A stretch of DNA of 64,000 bases from Gammaproteobacteria bacterium. Lineage in GTDB: Bacteria > Pseudomonadota > Gammaproteobacteria > Pseudomonadales > Azotimanducaceae. Numbering within the stretch: the first letter of the stretch is position 1; every line of letters begins with the position of its first letter. Shown here piece after piece: positions 17,740 through 26,729 of the stretch. The notes below the pieces were generated by a model that worked only from the letters and a program-made list of their open reading frames with translations, made no database searches and was not told the DNA's origin. The position numbers and the translations under genes were made by a program. Location: the NCBI GenBank assembly GCA_026708185.1, contig JAPOVK010000038.1, positions 1 to 64,000 on the forward strand, written 5' to 3'.

Positions 17740-19677
17740 TTAAGGCCGCGGTCGCTTGTCGCCGGTGCTCGGTCGCTCCGGCAGGGCCAGGACGTTGGCG
17801 CGGGCTGGCAGGCGGAAGAGCTGCTGGGCGAGGTCGGCGCCCTCGAGCAAGCCTTCGATAAAGGTCTTGATGGCATCGTAGTCGAAGGTGTCGCACGCCT
17901 TCTCAAGGTTGACCAAAGCGGGCTCCAAATCGTCCCATGGCAGGTGGGATTCCACGGCCCGCATGATCTTGCGATGTTCGGTGCCGAGCGGCGTGCCACC
18001 GACAAGTAGTTCTTCGTTGAGCTTCTCGCCGGCGCGTAGGCCCGTGAAGGTGATGGCGATGTCGCCGTGCGGCGTCGTCTCGTCGCGCACCTTGTAGCCC
18101 TTCAGCCGGATCGTCTTCTTGGCGAGTTCCAGGATGCTTACGGGTTCGCCCATGTCGAGTACGAAGACATCGCCGCCGGTGGCCATGCTGGCAGCCTGCA
18201 GCACAAGCTCGGCGGCTTCGGAGATGGTCATGAAGTACCGGGTGGCATCGCGGTGGGTCACCGTGACAGGGCCGCCCTTGTCGATCTGGTCCAGGAACAG
18301 CGGCACCACGGACCCGGATGAGACCAGGACGTTACCGAAACGCACGGTGGAGAAACGGGTCCGGCTGGTCCGCTCCTGGAACGCCTGCAGGACCATCTCG
18401 GCGAGCCGCTTGCTCGCACCCATGACGTTGCGGGTGCGCACCGCCTTATCCGTGGAAATCAGGATGAAATCCGCGACCTCGGCGGCCAGCGCGGCCTCGG
18501 CAGCGCGGAGGGTGCCGAAGGTGTTGTTCTTTATGCCCTGGATCACGTTGTTCTCAACCAGGTTCACGTGCTTGTAGGCGGCGGCGTGATAGACCGTGTC
18601 CACCCCGTAGCCACGCATGGTCCGCTCCATCAATGGCCCGTCGAGAACCGATCCGAGCACGCCGACCACGTGTGCCGCGTAGCCCTCCCGGTCACGGACG
18701 CGCTTGAGTTCGTTTTCGACCCGGTAGAGGGCGTATTCGCTCTGGTCGAGGACGACGAGTGTCTGCGGATCCAGGGGCAGAATCTGTCTGCAGAGCTCAG
18801 ATCCAATGGAACCACCGGCACCCGTCACCAGCACGACCCGGTTGGTGACCGATCCACGCATCAGGTGCGGCAGGGGCGCGACCAGATCGCGGCCGAGCAG
18901 GTCGCTGACGTCGACTTCGCGGATACTCACAGTCGGGTTTTGTCCAGCGACGATCGCATCGACGTTGGGGATCAGGCGGACGTGGATCGGATACGGCTCG
19001 AGCATCTGGATCATGCGCCGCCGTTCCTCCGGCGAGGCGGGCGCGACCACGAGCACCTGGTCGAGGACGTGCTCGTCGGCGAGACGCGGCAAGGCAGTGA
19101 CCGGATACACCCGGATTCCGTGAATGGCGCGGCCGTGGTGGTGCGGGTCGTCGTCGATGAAGGCGACCGGACGGTACTCCCGGTCACGGGCAAGCAGGTA
19201 TGCCAGATAGGCACCGGCGTCGTCCGCAGGGTAGATTGCGACGGGCTTGCGCGCCTCGTCCTTGCGCACCACCGCGTCGGCGTAGAAGCGCACCAGGAAC
19301 CGCGTACCGACGAGGTAGACGAAGGCCAACAAGCCGAAGATGAAGGGGATCGTCCGGGGGAAGTCCTCGAGGCGTACCATGAACGCGACCGCGAGCAGCA
19401 GCACCGCCAGGATCGCGACACCGTAGACGATGACCAGGACGGCCTGCGAACCCATGTAGCGGATGATGTGGCGATACAGTCCGATCTTGGCGAACAACGG
19501 CACTGCGACCAAGGCGACGGCGAAGGCCGGCCAGAATTGAAACCAATCCATGTTCCAGTGGCCGTGGCGGATGACCAGGGAGGCGGCCAAAAGCAGCGGC
19601 AGCATGCTGGTGTCGATGGCCATGGCGATGGCCTGTTTCTGCCGCCTACTCAACCGCTCGACCGCCTCAATCAGCAT
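17740..19677 (-). CDS. WbpM/FlaA1-type UDP-sugar 4,6-dehydratase, membrane-anchored
   Basis: The roughly 645-residue polysaccharide-biosynthesis protein has four N-terminal membrane helices (about residues 17-115) and a CoA-binding-like middle. Its C-terminal extended SDR domain has the nucleotide motif VTGAGGSIGSELCRQI and the catalytic STDKAVRTRNVMGASKR. WbpM-type enzymes convert UDP-GlcNAc to UDP-4-keto-6-deoxy sugar for O-antigen or capsule. The ATG at 19677 is preferred over the GTG at 19710 because GGAG sits 6 bp upstream. It overlaps the end of the glycosyltransferase gene by 11 bp. The dehydratase-transferase-ComEA order echoes the end of the Pseudomonas O-antigen locus. Confidence 0.9.
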   Translation of the reverse strand: MLIEAVERLSRRQKQAIAMAIDTSMLPLLLAASLVIRHGHWNMDWFQFWPAFAVALVAVPLFAKIGLYRHIIRYMGSQAVLVIVYGVAILAVLLLAVAFMVRLEDFPRTIPFIFGLLAFVYLVGTRFLVRFYADAVVRKDEARKPVAIYPADDAGAYLAYLLARDREYRPVAFIDDDPHHHGRAIHGIRVYPVTALPRLADEHVLDQVLVVAPASPEERRRMIQMLEPYPIHVRLIPNVDAIVAGQNPTVSIREVDVSDLLGRDLVAPLPHLMRGSVTNRVVLVTGAGGSIGSELCRQILPLDPQTLVVLDQSEYALYRVENELKRVRDREGYAAHVVGVLGSVLDGPLMERTMRGYGVDTVYHAAAYKHVNLVENNVIQGIKNNTFGTLRAAEAALAAEVADFILISTDKAVRTRNVMGASKRLAEMVLQAFQERTSRTRFSTVRFGNVLVSSGSVVPLFLDQIDKGGPVTVTHRDATRYFMTISEAAELVLQAASMATGGDVFVLDMGEPVSILELAKKTIRLKGYKVRDETTPHGDIAITFTGLRAGEKLNEELLVGGTPLGTEHRKIMRAVESHLPWDDLEPALVNLEKACDTFDYDAIKTFIEGLLEGADLAQQLFRLPARANVLALPERPSTGDKRPRP

Positions 19678-20653
19678 CGCGTGCTCCGGCCCTGAATACG
19701 ATGCAGGCACAGGCTGCGGGCGCGCAGGCCGCGATCAGCCACGCCGCCTGCCACCTCGGGAAGGCCACCGAGAGCGCAGCCAGCGGCCCTAGCCAGACCA
19801 CCGCGTGTGCGCCGAACAGCGCGGTGGTGCGACCGTGTCCCCAGCGGCGGGAGAGGATCTGGTAGAGGTGCGAACGATGCGCGTCGGCGAATGCTTGTCC
19901 GGTAACGATTCTCACGCCCAACGTGTAGCTCGCGTCGAACCAGAATCCTACCAGCAGGATCAGGCTGGCGACAGCCGGCAGTTCACCGCTCTGCCATAGC
20001 CACAGTGCCAGCGAGCCGATAACGACGCCGAGGAAGCCGCTCCCGGTGTCGCCCATGAAGACCTTGGCCGGAGCCCAATTGAAGCACAGGAACCCCAGGC
20101 TTGCGCCGAGCAGCACCCAGGCCATGGCGGCCGACTGAGCCGGTTCGCCGATGACGAGTACGCCACCTGCATAGATCAGGCTTTGAGACGCGGCGATGCC
20201 GTCGATACCGTCCATGAAGTTGTACAGGTTGATCCACCACGCGAGCCCGATGACCAAGACGGCGGTGACGAGGAGAGGTTCGTTGGTGAGCATCGCCACG
20301 CAGCCGGTGGCAGTGGCCACATGGGCCACGAGCCGGGCGTCCCGGCGCAGATCCTTGAGGTCGTCGAGAAAGCCGACGACCGCGATGGCGACCCCCGCCG
20401 TCGCGAACACCAGCGCCGGCGGATAGTCGTCGATCGACAGGATGAGGAAGGCGACGACGGGCAGAATGAAGCCGAGTCCCCCCGCCGTCGGCGTAGGCGT
20501 CGCGTGTGAGCTGCGCCGATTCGGCTCGGCCAGCAAGCCGAGCCGAACCGCAGCGAAGCGTGTGAGAGCGGTGGCCGCGACGGCGGCGAGCAACGCGGAC
20601 GTTGCGACCAGGATGTGGTGGTCCCATGCGGACACAAGGCCACTGGTCGCCAA
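19667..20653 (-). CDS. WecA/WbpL-type undecaprenyl-phosphate sugar-1-P transferase
   Basis: A polytopic membrane protein of about 328 residues in the MraY/WecA family. It starts glycan assembly by moving a sugar-1-phosphate from a UDP-sugar onto undecaprenyl phosphate at the inner membrane. Typical motifs are GFLDDLKDLRRDARL (DD motif), NLYNFMDGIDGIAASQ, VFMGDTGSGFLGVVIG and a cytoplasmic RRWGHGRTTALFG near the end. The frame opens at a TTG (20653), with a GTG at 20635 as an alternative. It lies 8 bp after comEA on the same strand and overlaps the WbpM-like gene, so the three form one operon. Confidence 0.9.
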   Translation of the reverse strand: MATSGLVSAWDHHILVATSALLAAVAATALTRFAAVRLGLLAEPNRRSSHATPTPTAGGLGFILPVVAFLILSIDDYPPALVFATAGVAIAVVGFLDDLKDLRRDARLVAHVATATGCVAMLTNEPLLVTAVLVIGLAWWINLYNFMDGIDGIAASQSLIYAGGVLVIGEPAQSAAMAWVLLGASLGFLCFNWAPAKVFMGDTGSGFLGVVIGSLALWLWQSGELPAVASLILLVGFWFDASYTLGVRIVTGQAFADAHRSHLYQILSRRWGHGRTTALFGAHAVVWLGPLAALSVAFPRWQAAWLIAACAPAACACIVFRAGARDAD

Positions 20654-20661
20654 CGCTTAAG

Positions 20662-21003
20662 CTACTCGCGCTGCTCGGACTTGGCCGACTTGCCGGGCGT
20701 CTGGCCGTCGCCTGCTGTACTCACGACGATCTTGGCGGCGTTCCGCGTCACGGTGGCCTCACCGATGCCCTTGACCTTGGTAAGGTCGGTTGCCGCGTCG
20801 AAGCGTCCGTGGTGCTCGCGATGCTCGACGATCGCCTGCGCCTTCTTTAGCCCGACGCCGCTGAGCACGCTGGCGATTGTCTCGGCATCGGCCGTGTTGA
20901 TGTTGACCTGCATGGGCGGTCCGCCCGAGGCGGGAGCCTGCGCCAGGACGGCGCTCGAAACGGCTATGGCTAGCAGCGCTAGCAAAGTGCGGATCATTGA
21001 CAT
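20662..21003 (-). CDS. ComEA-like helix-hairpin-helix DNA-binding protein
   Basis: The 113-residue exported protein has a signal peptide (MSMIRTLLALLAIAVSSAVLA) and the ComEA HhH pair: VNINTADAETIASVLSGVG and later LTKVKGIGEATVTRN. ComEA binds incoming double-stranded DNA in the periplasm during natural transformation. It may be the only competence gene here; such short ComEA proteins also occur beside WbpM genes in pseudomonads without a proven competence role. A Lys/Ser/Gln-rich tail follows the domain. Confidence 0.85.
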   Translation of the reverse strand: MSMIRTLLALLAIAVSSAVLAQAPASGGPPMQVNINTADAETIASVLSGVGLKKAQAIVEHREHHGRFDAATDLTKVKGIGEATVTRNAAKIVVSTAGDGQTPGKSAKSEQRE

Positions 21004-21138
21004 CGGAGGTCTCCGTTGGTGTGTGAGGAGACGACCTTAGCGGCAGGAAATCGGGAATTATGTAGGACAACCGCCCGACGATTTGTAGGACAGCAGCGTT
21101 TCGTCATGTAGGCCACGCGCCCTTTCCGGGTGGGGTCA

Positions 21139-21447
21139 TCAAGCCTGCTGGGCCGTGTCCGCACCGTCGCGCAGGCGGTTCAACTCGCGACCTTGATCGC
21201 GCAGGGCCCTTTGCAGCCGGCGCTGCTCGAGTTTGCCCCGCACGAAGCCGAAGAAGCACAGGGCGAACCCGACGGTTGCGCCGGTCGCGAACGCGGCGTA
21301 GAGCCAGATGAACACCGGCAGCGCCGGGCTCTCGCGGTCGAGCAGGCGCAGGGCAATCGGCGTGTGGTTGTCGACGTAAAGCACGCCGCCGAGGATCAGG
21401 ACAGCCAAGCCGACCGCAACGATGCAGAGACCTTTCAGAACGCGCAT
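21139..21447 (-). CDS. lapA: LapA domain (DUF1049) inner-membrane protein
   Basis: The 102-residue protein has two membrane helices (about residues 4-26 and 43-66: VLKGLCIVAVGLAVLILGG and FIWLYAAFATGATVGFALCF) and a C-terminal basic coiled-coil segment (KLEQRRLQRALRDQGRELNR). This is the LapA/YciS layout. In E. coli LapA partners LapB (YciM) in controlling LpxC and lipopolysaccharide levels; no LapB gene is seen here. The ATG at 21447 is chosen because the upstream frame has no family match. It lies downstream of ihfB, as in many gammaproteobacteria. Confidence 0.82.
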   Translation of the reverse strand: MRVLKGLCIVAVGLAVLILGGVLYVDNHTPIALRLLDRESPALPVFIWLYAAFATGATVGFALCFFGFVRGKLEQRRLQRALRDQGRELNRLRDGADTAQQA

Positions 21448-21646
21448 CGGCCGATCACGAAGGAAGCGGGGACGAACGGCGGATCCAAAACTAGGTGCGT
21501 CGCTGGCGGCGACGGCGCGCCCTACGGGCGCGAATCGAGGCGAACCGCAAGGCGGTTGCGAACGGCAGGCGGTTCGATGCTGCACGTTCTCCCGCCGGCG
21601 TCATAGAACTTGACTCAAATGTCAACGTTCGGCGCTCTCAAGGCAT

Positions 21647-21955
21647 CTAACGGTCGTGTGGCCCGGTGCGCATGGCGCCCGCGTTGACCCGTTCGCGGAG
21701 TTCCTTGCCGGCCTTGAACCGGGGCAGATACTTGGCGCCGAGGTGGACGGCCTCACCGGTCTTCGGGTTGCGGCCGATCCGGGGCGCCCGGTATTGCAGT
21801 GCGAAGCTGCCGAAGCCGCGGATTTCGATGCGCTCGCCCTGGGCGAGCGCACTCGTCATCTCGTCGATGATGGTCTTGACGGCCAACTCCACGTCGGTCC
21901 CAGTCAGGTCGCGCTCGTTCCTGGCAATCCTGTCAATGAGTTCCGACTTCGTCAT
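21647..21955 (-). CDS. ihfB: Integration host factor subunit beta
   Basis: The 102-residue DNA-bending protein is one half of the IHF heterodimer used in transcription, replication and recombination. It starts [11 protein letters not shown], the standard IHF-beta start, and carries the beta-arm motif [18 protein letters not shown] that inserts into the minor groove. ATG 21955 is preferred to a TTG two codons earlier. It follows rpsA by about 95 bp on the same strand, the usual gammaproteobacterial order. Confidence 0.95.
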   Translation of the reverse strand: MTKSELIDRIARNERDLTGTDVELAVKTIIDEMTSALAQGERIEIRGFGSFALQYRAPRIGRNPKTGEAVHLGAKYLPRFKAGKELRERVNAGAMRTGPHDR

Positions 21956-22050
21956 GGCCAAAAGCCGCCAAGCGGACGATCAAACTAACTTGCGCGGCGA
22001 CAAAGAACAAGCCCGTCGCAGTTCGAAGCACGAATGCGGCCCCTCGATCC

Positions 22051-23811
22051 CTAAGAGTCCTCGGGATCGCTTGAGCGCCGCATCTGTGCCTTGATCAGAT
22101 CGCCGAGTGTCGTCGGCCCGGGCCGGTCGTCTTCCTGCTGGCGATACTCTTTATGCGCTTGCCGCTCGTCGTCCTGGTCGCGCGCCTTGATGGACAGGTT
22201 GATCGTGCGGTTCTTGCGGTCGACGCCGATGATCTTGGCGCTGATCTCCTCGCCCACCGACAGTGCGGACCGCGCGTCTTCCACGCGGTCGATGTTGATC
22301 TCCGACGCCTTCAGGCGGCCCTCGACGTCCGGTGCCAGGGTGACGTAAGCCACTTTCGGCTCCACGGAGGCGACCACGCCGGTCACCACGCTGTTGCGGT
22401 CGTGGACGGCGACGTAGTCGTTGAACGGCTCCTGATCGAGTTGCTTGATGCCGAGCGAGATCCGTTCCCGTTCCGGGTCGATCGAGAGAATGACCGAGTC
22501 CACCTCTTCGCCCTTGCTGTACCGACGAACCGCGGTTTCGCCGGGCTCGTTCCAAGAGATGTCGGACAGGTAGACGAGACCGTCGATGCCGCCCGGCAGG
22601 CCAATGAAGATGCCGAAATCGGTGATGGACTTGATCCGGCCGCGGATGCGGTCGCCTATGGCGTGGCTTGCCGCGAACTCGTCCCACGGGTTGGCCCGGC
22701 ACTGCTTGATGCCAAGGGAAATGCGTCGCCGGTCCTCGTCGATGTCGAGCACCATGACTTCGACCTCGTCGCCGACCGCGACGACCTTGGACGGATGGAT
22801 GTTCTTGTTGGTCCAGTCCATCTCCGAGACGTGAACGAGCCCCTCGACCCCTTCTTCGATCTCCGCGAAGCAGCCGTAGTCAGTGAGGTTGGTGACGCGG
22901 GCCAGGACGCGGGCGCGTTCGGGATAGCGTTGCTTGATGTTCACCCAGGGGTCGTCGCCGAGTTGCTTCATGCCGAGCGAAACGCGGTTCTTCTCCCGGT
23001 CGAAGCGAAGGATCTTCACCGGCACCTCGTCGCCGACGTTGACCATCTCGCTAGGGTGGCGGACGCGGCGCCACGCCATGTCCGTGATGTGCAGCAATCC
23101 GTCCACGCCGCCCAAGTCCACGAAAGCGCCGTAGTCGGTGAGGTTCTTGACGATGCCCTTGATCTCCTGGCCTTCCTGCAGCGAGGCGAGCAGTTGTTCC
23201 CGCTCCGCGCTGTTCTCCTCCTCGAGAACCGCGCGTCGGGAGACGACGACGTTGTTGCGCCGTTGGTCGAGCTTGATGACCTTGAACTCGAGGTTGGCGC
23301 CTTCGAGATGGGCGGTCTCGCGCAGCGGCCGGATGTCGACGAGGGATCCCGGGAGGAAGGCCCGGATGTCGTTGATGTCGACGGTGAAACCGCCCTTGAC
23401 CTTGCCGTTGAGGATGCCCTTGACCACCTTGGCGTTGTCGAAGGCGTCCTGGAGCATGTCCCACGACTCGGCGCGCCTGGCCTTCTCGCGGGACAGCCGG
23501 GTCTCGCCGAAGCCGTCGTCGACGGTCTCCATTGCGACCTTCACCTGATCGCCGACCTCCAGGGCGAATTCGCCGTCCTCGTTCAGGAACTGGCTGCGCG
23601 GAATGACGCCTTCCGACTTGAGCCCGGCATGGACGATGACGAAATCCTTGTCGATGTCGACGATGGTTCCGGTGACGATCGCGCCGGGGTCCATCTCGAT
23701 GGTCCGCAGGCTGTTCTCGAACAACGCGGCGAAGTCCTCCACCGCGGGCTGTTCATCAATCTGCACGTCCGCGGTGGCGTCCGAGACGACTTCTTCGGTG
23801 TTGTCCGTCAT
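22051..23811 (-). CDS. rpsA: 30S ribosomal protein S1
   Basis: The 586-residue protein carries mRNA onto the 30S subunit and is needed for translation initiation on most messages. Six S1 (OB-fold) domains can be followed: the first around [20 protein letters not shown], the third with [20 protein letters not shown], and later ones with [20 protein letters not shown] and [20 protein letters not shown]. An acidic N-terminal leader (residues 1-27) precedes them. The length is slightly above the E. coli protein (557). It sits 59 bp after cmk. Confidence 0.97.
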   Translation of the reverse strand: MTDNTEEVVSDATADVQIDEQPAVEDFAALFENSLRTIEMDPGAIVTGTIVDIDKDFVIVHAGLKSEGVIPRSQFLNEDGEFALEVGDQVKVAMETVDDGFGETRLSREKARRAESWDMLQDAFDNAKVVKGILNGKVKGGFTVDINDIRAFLPGSLVDIRPLRETAHLEGANLEFKVIKLDQRRNNVVVSRRAVLEEENSAEREQLLASLQEGQEIKGIVKNLTDYGAFVDLGGVDGLLHITDMAWRRVRHPSEMVNVGDEVPVKILRFDREKNRVSLGMKQLGDDPWVNIKQRYPERARVLARVTNLTDYGCFAEIEEGVEGLVHVSEMDWTNKNIHPSKVVAVGDEVEVMVLDIDEDRRRISLGIKQCRANPWDEFAASHAIGDRIRGRIKSITDFGIFIGLPGGIDGLVYLSDISWNEPGETAVRRYSKGEEVDSVILSIDPERERISLGIKQLDQEPFNDYVAVHDRNSVVTGVVASVEPKVAYVTLAPDVEGRLKASEINIDRVEDARSALSVGEEISAKIIGVDRKNRTINLSIKARDQDDERQAHKEYRQQEDDRPGPTTLGDLIKAQMRRSSDPEDS

Positions 23812-23870
23812 ATCGTTAGTTGCTGTGCACCTTTTCTGGTCAGTTGCTGTAGCCCTGCACCGTTCGTCCT

Positions 23871-24608
23871 CTATCCGTCTAAAGGAACATGCTTCGCGAC
23901 ATGGGCCATGACGGTGGACACGACCTCGTCAATGGTCATCGCGGTCGTATCGACGGTGTGCGCATCAGGGGCGGGCACCAACGGCGATACGGTTCGTTCC
24001 CGATCCCGGGCATCGCGCGCTTCGAGTTCCCGAAGCAGCGCGTCGAACTCCGGAACGACCGGCTGGGAGCGGCGCGACACCCTACCACCGGCCCGATTTT
24101 CGTTCAACCGCTGCATGTCCCGAAGCTGAAGCAGGCGGCGCTGTGCCCGGCTCTCCGCGCTTGCCGTCAGGAAGACCTTCGCCGCGGCGTCAGGGAACAC
24201 GACCGTGCCCATGTCGCGGCCGTCGGCCACGAGGCCCGGATGGTCGCGGAACCGGCGCTGCGTGGCGAGCAGCGCGTTCCGGACCTCCGGTATGGCGGCG
24301 ACGATCGACGCGGCCCCACCCACCGCGTCGTCGCGGATGGCGAGGGTCTCGTCCACGCCCCCCACCGTCACGCCGGCCGGCGAGAACGCGACGTCCAACC
24401 CCCCGATCAGGTTCGCAAGCGCGGGACCGTCGCGCTGGTCTAAGCCTTGTCTGCTGGCAACTAGGGCGATGACGCGATACAAGGCGCCGCTGTCCAATAG
24501 GTGCCAACCCAGGCGGTCGGCGACGGCCGCCGCCACGGTACCCTTGCCGGCGCCGCTCGGCCCATCGATCGCGATGACCGGAATGTCCGTACGTGTGGCC
24601 AGGGGCAT
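23871..24608 (-). CDS. cmk: Cytidylate kinase
   Basis: The enzyme (about 245 residues) phosphorylates CMP and dCMP to the diphosphates in nucleotide metabolism. The P-loop is [20 protein letters not shown] near the N terminus. It is followed by [15 protein letters not shown], and [20 protein letters not shown] lies at about residue 130. ATG 24608 is used; a GTG at 24623, overlapping the tyrA stop (GTGACTGA), is the alternative. In pseudomonads and many relatives aroA lies between tyrA and cmk; here it does not. Confidence 0.95.
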   Translation of the reverse strand: MPLATRTDIPVIAIDGPSGAGKGTVAAAVADRLGWHLLDSGALYRVIALVASRQGLDQRDGPALANLIGGLDVAFSPAGVTVGGVDETLAIRDDAVGGAASIVAAIPEVRNALLATQRRFRDHPGLVADGRDMGTVVFPDAAAKVFLTASAESRAQRRLLQLRDMQRLNENRAGGRVSRRSQPVVPEFDALLRELEARDARDRERTVSPLVPAPDAHTVDTTAMTIDEVVSTVMAHVAKHVPLDG

Positions 24609-24615
24609 GTGCCCC

Positions 24616-25470
24616 TCAGTCACGGGCGGCGTCGAACGCGCGGCGAAGCCGACTTGCGCCTTCGATCCGGCGATGCAGGGAAGGTCCGCCCTTCTCGGCG
24701 GCGTCCCCGAGAGTGCGCAGGTCGTCGATCAGCTCGTCGAGATAGCGCCGGACATGCCCCGCATTGCTGTGCAGGATGTCGTGCCAGACTTCGGCGTCTC
24801 CTGCGGCAATGCGCGTGAAGTCCCTGAAGCCGCTGCCCGCGCCGGCGAAGGACCCGGCTCGTCCGACAACGTCCATGAAAGCGACCGCAACCAAGTGGGG
24901 CAGGTGGCTGAGCAGAGCGAATCGCTGGTCGTGCTGGTCAGCCGTCTGTGTTTCGACGTCGGCACCAACGGCCTCCCAAAAGCGACGGACCTCCTCCACC
25001 GCCCACGGGGCCGTCGTGGCCGTTGGCGTCATCACGACAGTCCGTTTGCTGAACAGTCCGGCATCCGCTGCGGCCGGCCCGTGCCTTTCGGAACCAGCGA
25101 TTGGATGGCACGGGACGTAGTTCTCGGGCGGTGTCTCCAAGGCATCGATGACGGACCCCTTGACGCTGCCCACGTCGAAGACCACCGTCGCTATCCCGCT
25201 GGCCTCCCGGACACAGGACGCGATTCCGCCGAGCGGCACGGCGATGCAGGCCGCGTCGAATCGGCTCTCGTCCGCGTCGCTGGCCCGGTCATCGATGATG
25301 CCGAGTTCGAGGGCCGCATCGAGGGCCTCGGTCCTGCGGTCCGTGCCGACGACGCGGCTGAAGACGCCATGCGCCTTGGCGGCCAATGCGAACGAACCGC
25401 CGATTAGCCCGGTGCCAACCAGGAGCAATGTTGCGGGAGGCGCCTTGTGCGGCTTGGAGTCGGTGGTCAC
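24616..25470 (-). CDS. tyrA: Prephenate dehydrogenase (single-domain)
   Basis: The 284-residue NAD-dependent enzyme oxidatively decarboxylates prephenate to 4-hydroxyphenylpyruvate in tyrosine synthesis. The Rossmann motif is LLVGTGLIGGSFALAAKAHG; a mid-protein VPCHPIAGSERHGP matches the TyrA active-site His region. The GTG start at 25470 overlaps the hisC stop (GTGA), so it is coupled. In Pseudomonas the same position is held by a TyrA-AroA fusion; here the protein ends without any EPSP-synthase domain and cmk follows at once. Confidence 0.93.
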   Translation of the reverse strand: MTTDSKPHKAPPATLLLVGTGLIGGSFALAAKAHGVFSRVVGTDRRTEALDAALELGIIDDRASDADESRFDAACIAVPLGGIASCVREASGIATVVFDVGSVKGSVIDALETPPENYVPCHPIAGSERHGPAAADAGLFSKRTVVMTPTATTAPWAVEEVRRFWEAVGADVETQTADQHDQRFALLSHLPHLVAVAFMDVVGRAGSFAGAGSGFRDFTRIAAGDAEVWHDILHSNAGHVRRYLDELIDDLRTLGDAAEKGGPSLHRRIEGASRLRRAFDAARD

Positions 25471-26579
25471 GGCGCGACCGATGGTCGCGGTGCCGTGCGT
25501 TCGAGAGCGCGTTCGAGCGCCGTCAGAAACCGGGCATTCTCGGGCGGCAGGCCGGACGTTACGCGCAAGTGATTGGGCATGCCGTAGTTCGCCACCGGAC
25601 GAACGATGACCCCGTCGTCGAGCATGGCGTCGTAGACGGCGGCTGCACGCGCGCCCGCGTCGAAGGTGATGAAGTTGCCCAGCGACGGAATCCAATCGAG
25701 CCCCAAGGCATGCAAGCCGCGTTCGATCTGATCGAGTCCGTCGACATTGAGACGGCGGCTCTCGGCGACGTAGTCCGCGTCCTTCAGCGCGGCTTCGGCC
25801 GCCAGGAGCGCGAGGCTGTTGGCATTGAACGGTTGCCGGACGCGGTTCATCAGGTCGGCGAATTCCGGCGAGCTGATGCTGTAGCCGATGCGCAAGGCCG
25901 CGAGCCCGTAGATCTTGGAGAAGGTCCGGGTGACGATCAGGTTGGCGTGGCTATCGAGGAGCCGGATCGCATTCGGGTAGCGTGCAAGGTACTCGGCGTA
26001 CGCCTCGTCGACCACGACCCAGACGTTTTCCGGCACCTGGGCGAGGAATGTCTCGATGGCCGAGTCGTCCACCCAGGTTCCCGTCGGGTTGTTGGGGTTG
26101 GCGATGTAGACGATCCGCGTGGCCTCGTCCACCGCCGCGGCCAAGCCGTCGAGGTCGTGGCCCCAGTCGGTGGACGGTACGCGCACCACGCGCCCGTTCG
26201 CGCTGGCGATGGCCAGTGGATAGACGACGAAGCAGTGTTCGTCCACGACGCCGGACGTGCCCGGCGAGATCGCCACCCGGGCCGCCAGGTCCAGGACATC
26301 GTTGGAACCGTTGCCGAGCGTGATCTGCTCCGGTGCGACGCGGTGGTGTTCGGCCAAGGCGGCCTTCAGGCGGAAGCCGTTGCCGTCCGGGTACCGGGAC
26401 AGGTCCGCAACCCCCGCTTGAAGGGTCTGTCGAACCAGACGACCGGGTCCCCGCGGGTTCTCGTTGCTGGCGAGCTTCACGATGTCGGTGATGCCGCGTT
26501 CGCGGGCGAGTTCCTCGATCGGTTTGCCCGGCTGATAGGGATGCAGCGCCGCGATGGCGGTGTTGACGCCGTCGGTCAT
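25467..26579 (-). CDS. hisC: Histidinol-phosphate aminotransferase
   Basis: The 370-residue fold-type I PLP enzyme transaminates histidinol phosphate. In this context it may also serve aromatic amino acids. It has the N-terminal VKLASNENPRGPGRLVRQ, then LGNGSNDVLDLAARVA and IANPNNPTGTW. The PLP lysine is in RTFSKIYGLAALRIGYS (about residue 230). ATG 26579 begins MTDGVNTAIAALHPYQPGKP, matching the HisC start, so the open frame above it is not used. It lies 150 bp after pheA, with a small repeat in the gap. Confidence 0.93.
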   Translation of the reverse strand: MTDGVNTAIAALHPYQPGKPIEELARERGITDIVKLASNENPRGPGRLVRQTLQAGVADLSRYPDGNGFRLKAALAEHHRVAPEQITLGNGSNDVLDLAARVAISPGTSGVVDEHCFVVYPLAIASANGRVVRVPSTDWGHDLDGLAAAVDEATRIVYIANPNNPTGTWVDDSAIETFLAQVPENVWVVVDEAYAEYLARYPNAIRLLDSHANLIVTRTFSKIYGLAALRIGYSISSPEFADLMNRVRQPFNANSLALLAAEAALKDADYVAESRRLNVDGLDQIERGLHALGLDWIPSLGNFITFDAGARAAAVYDAMLDDGVIVRPVANYGMPNHLRVTSGLPPENARFLTALERALERTAPRPSVAP

Positions 26580-26593
26580 GACGCGACCGCTTC

Positions 26594-26668
26594 GCGGCGT
26601 CGCTGTCGACCGCAAGCGGCGTCGCTGTCGACCGCAAGCGCTCGCCGAGAATTCGCTGCGCGAATTCG
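26594..26668. repeat. 22-bp tandem duplication plus EcoRI-type palindrome between pheA and hisC
   Basis: The unit GCGGCGTCGCTGTCGACCGCAA occurs twice in perfect tandem (26594-26637). It is followed by the hairpin GAATTCGC-TGC-GCGAATTC (26650-26668). The TGC loop and flanking GAGAA match the layout of the R2 repeats at 52443 and 58707. It fills most of the 150-bp pheA-hisC gap. Confidence 0.55.
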
Positions 26669-26729
26669 CCCGGCCGTGCAAGGGCACCGACCGCTAGGCA
26701 TCAAGACACGGGCTTGTTCCATGGGCGCC

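Noticed and set aside
22153-24129. A 658-codon plus-strand open frame across rpsA
   Set aside because: Mirror of S1 repeats ([13 protein letters not shown]-like low-information sequence); rpsA on the other strand explains the region.
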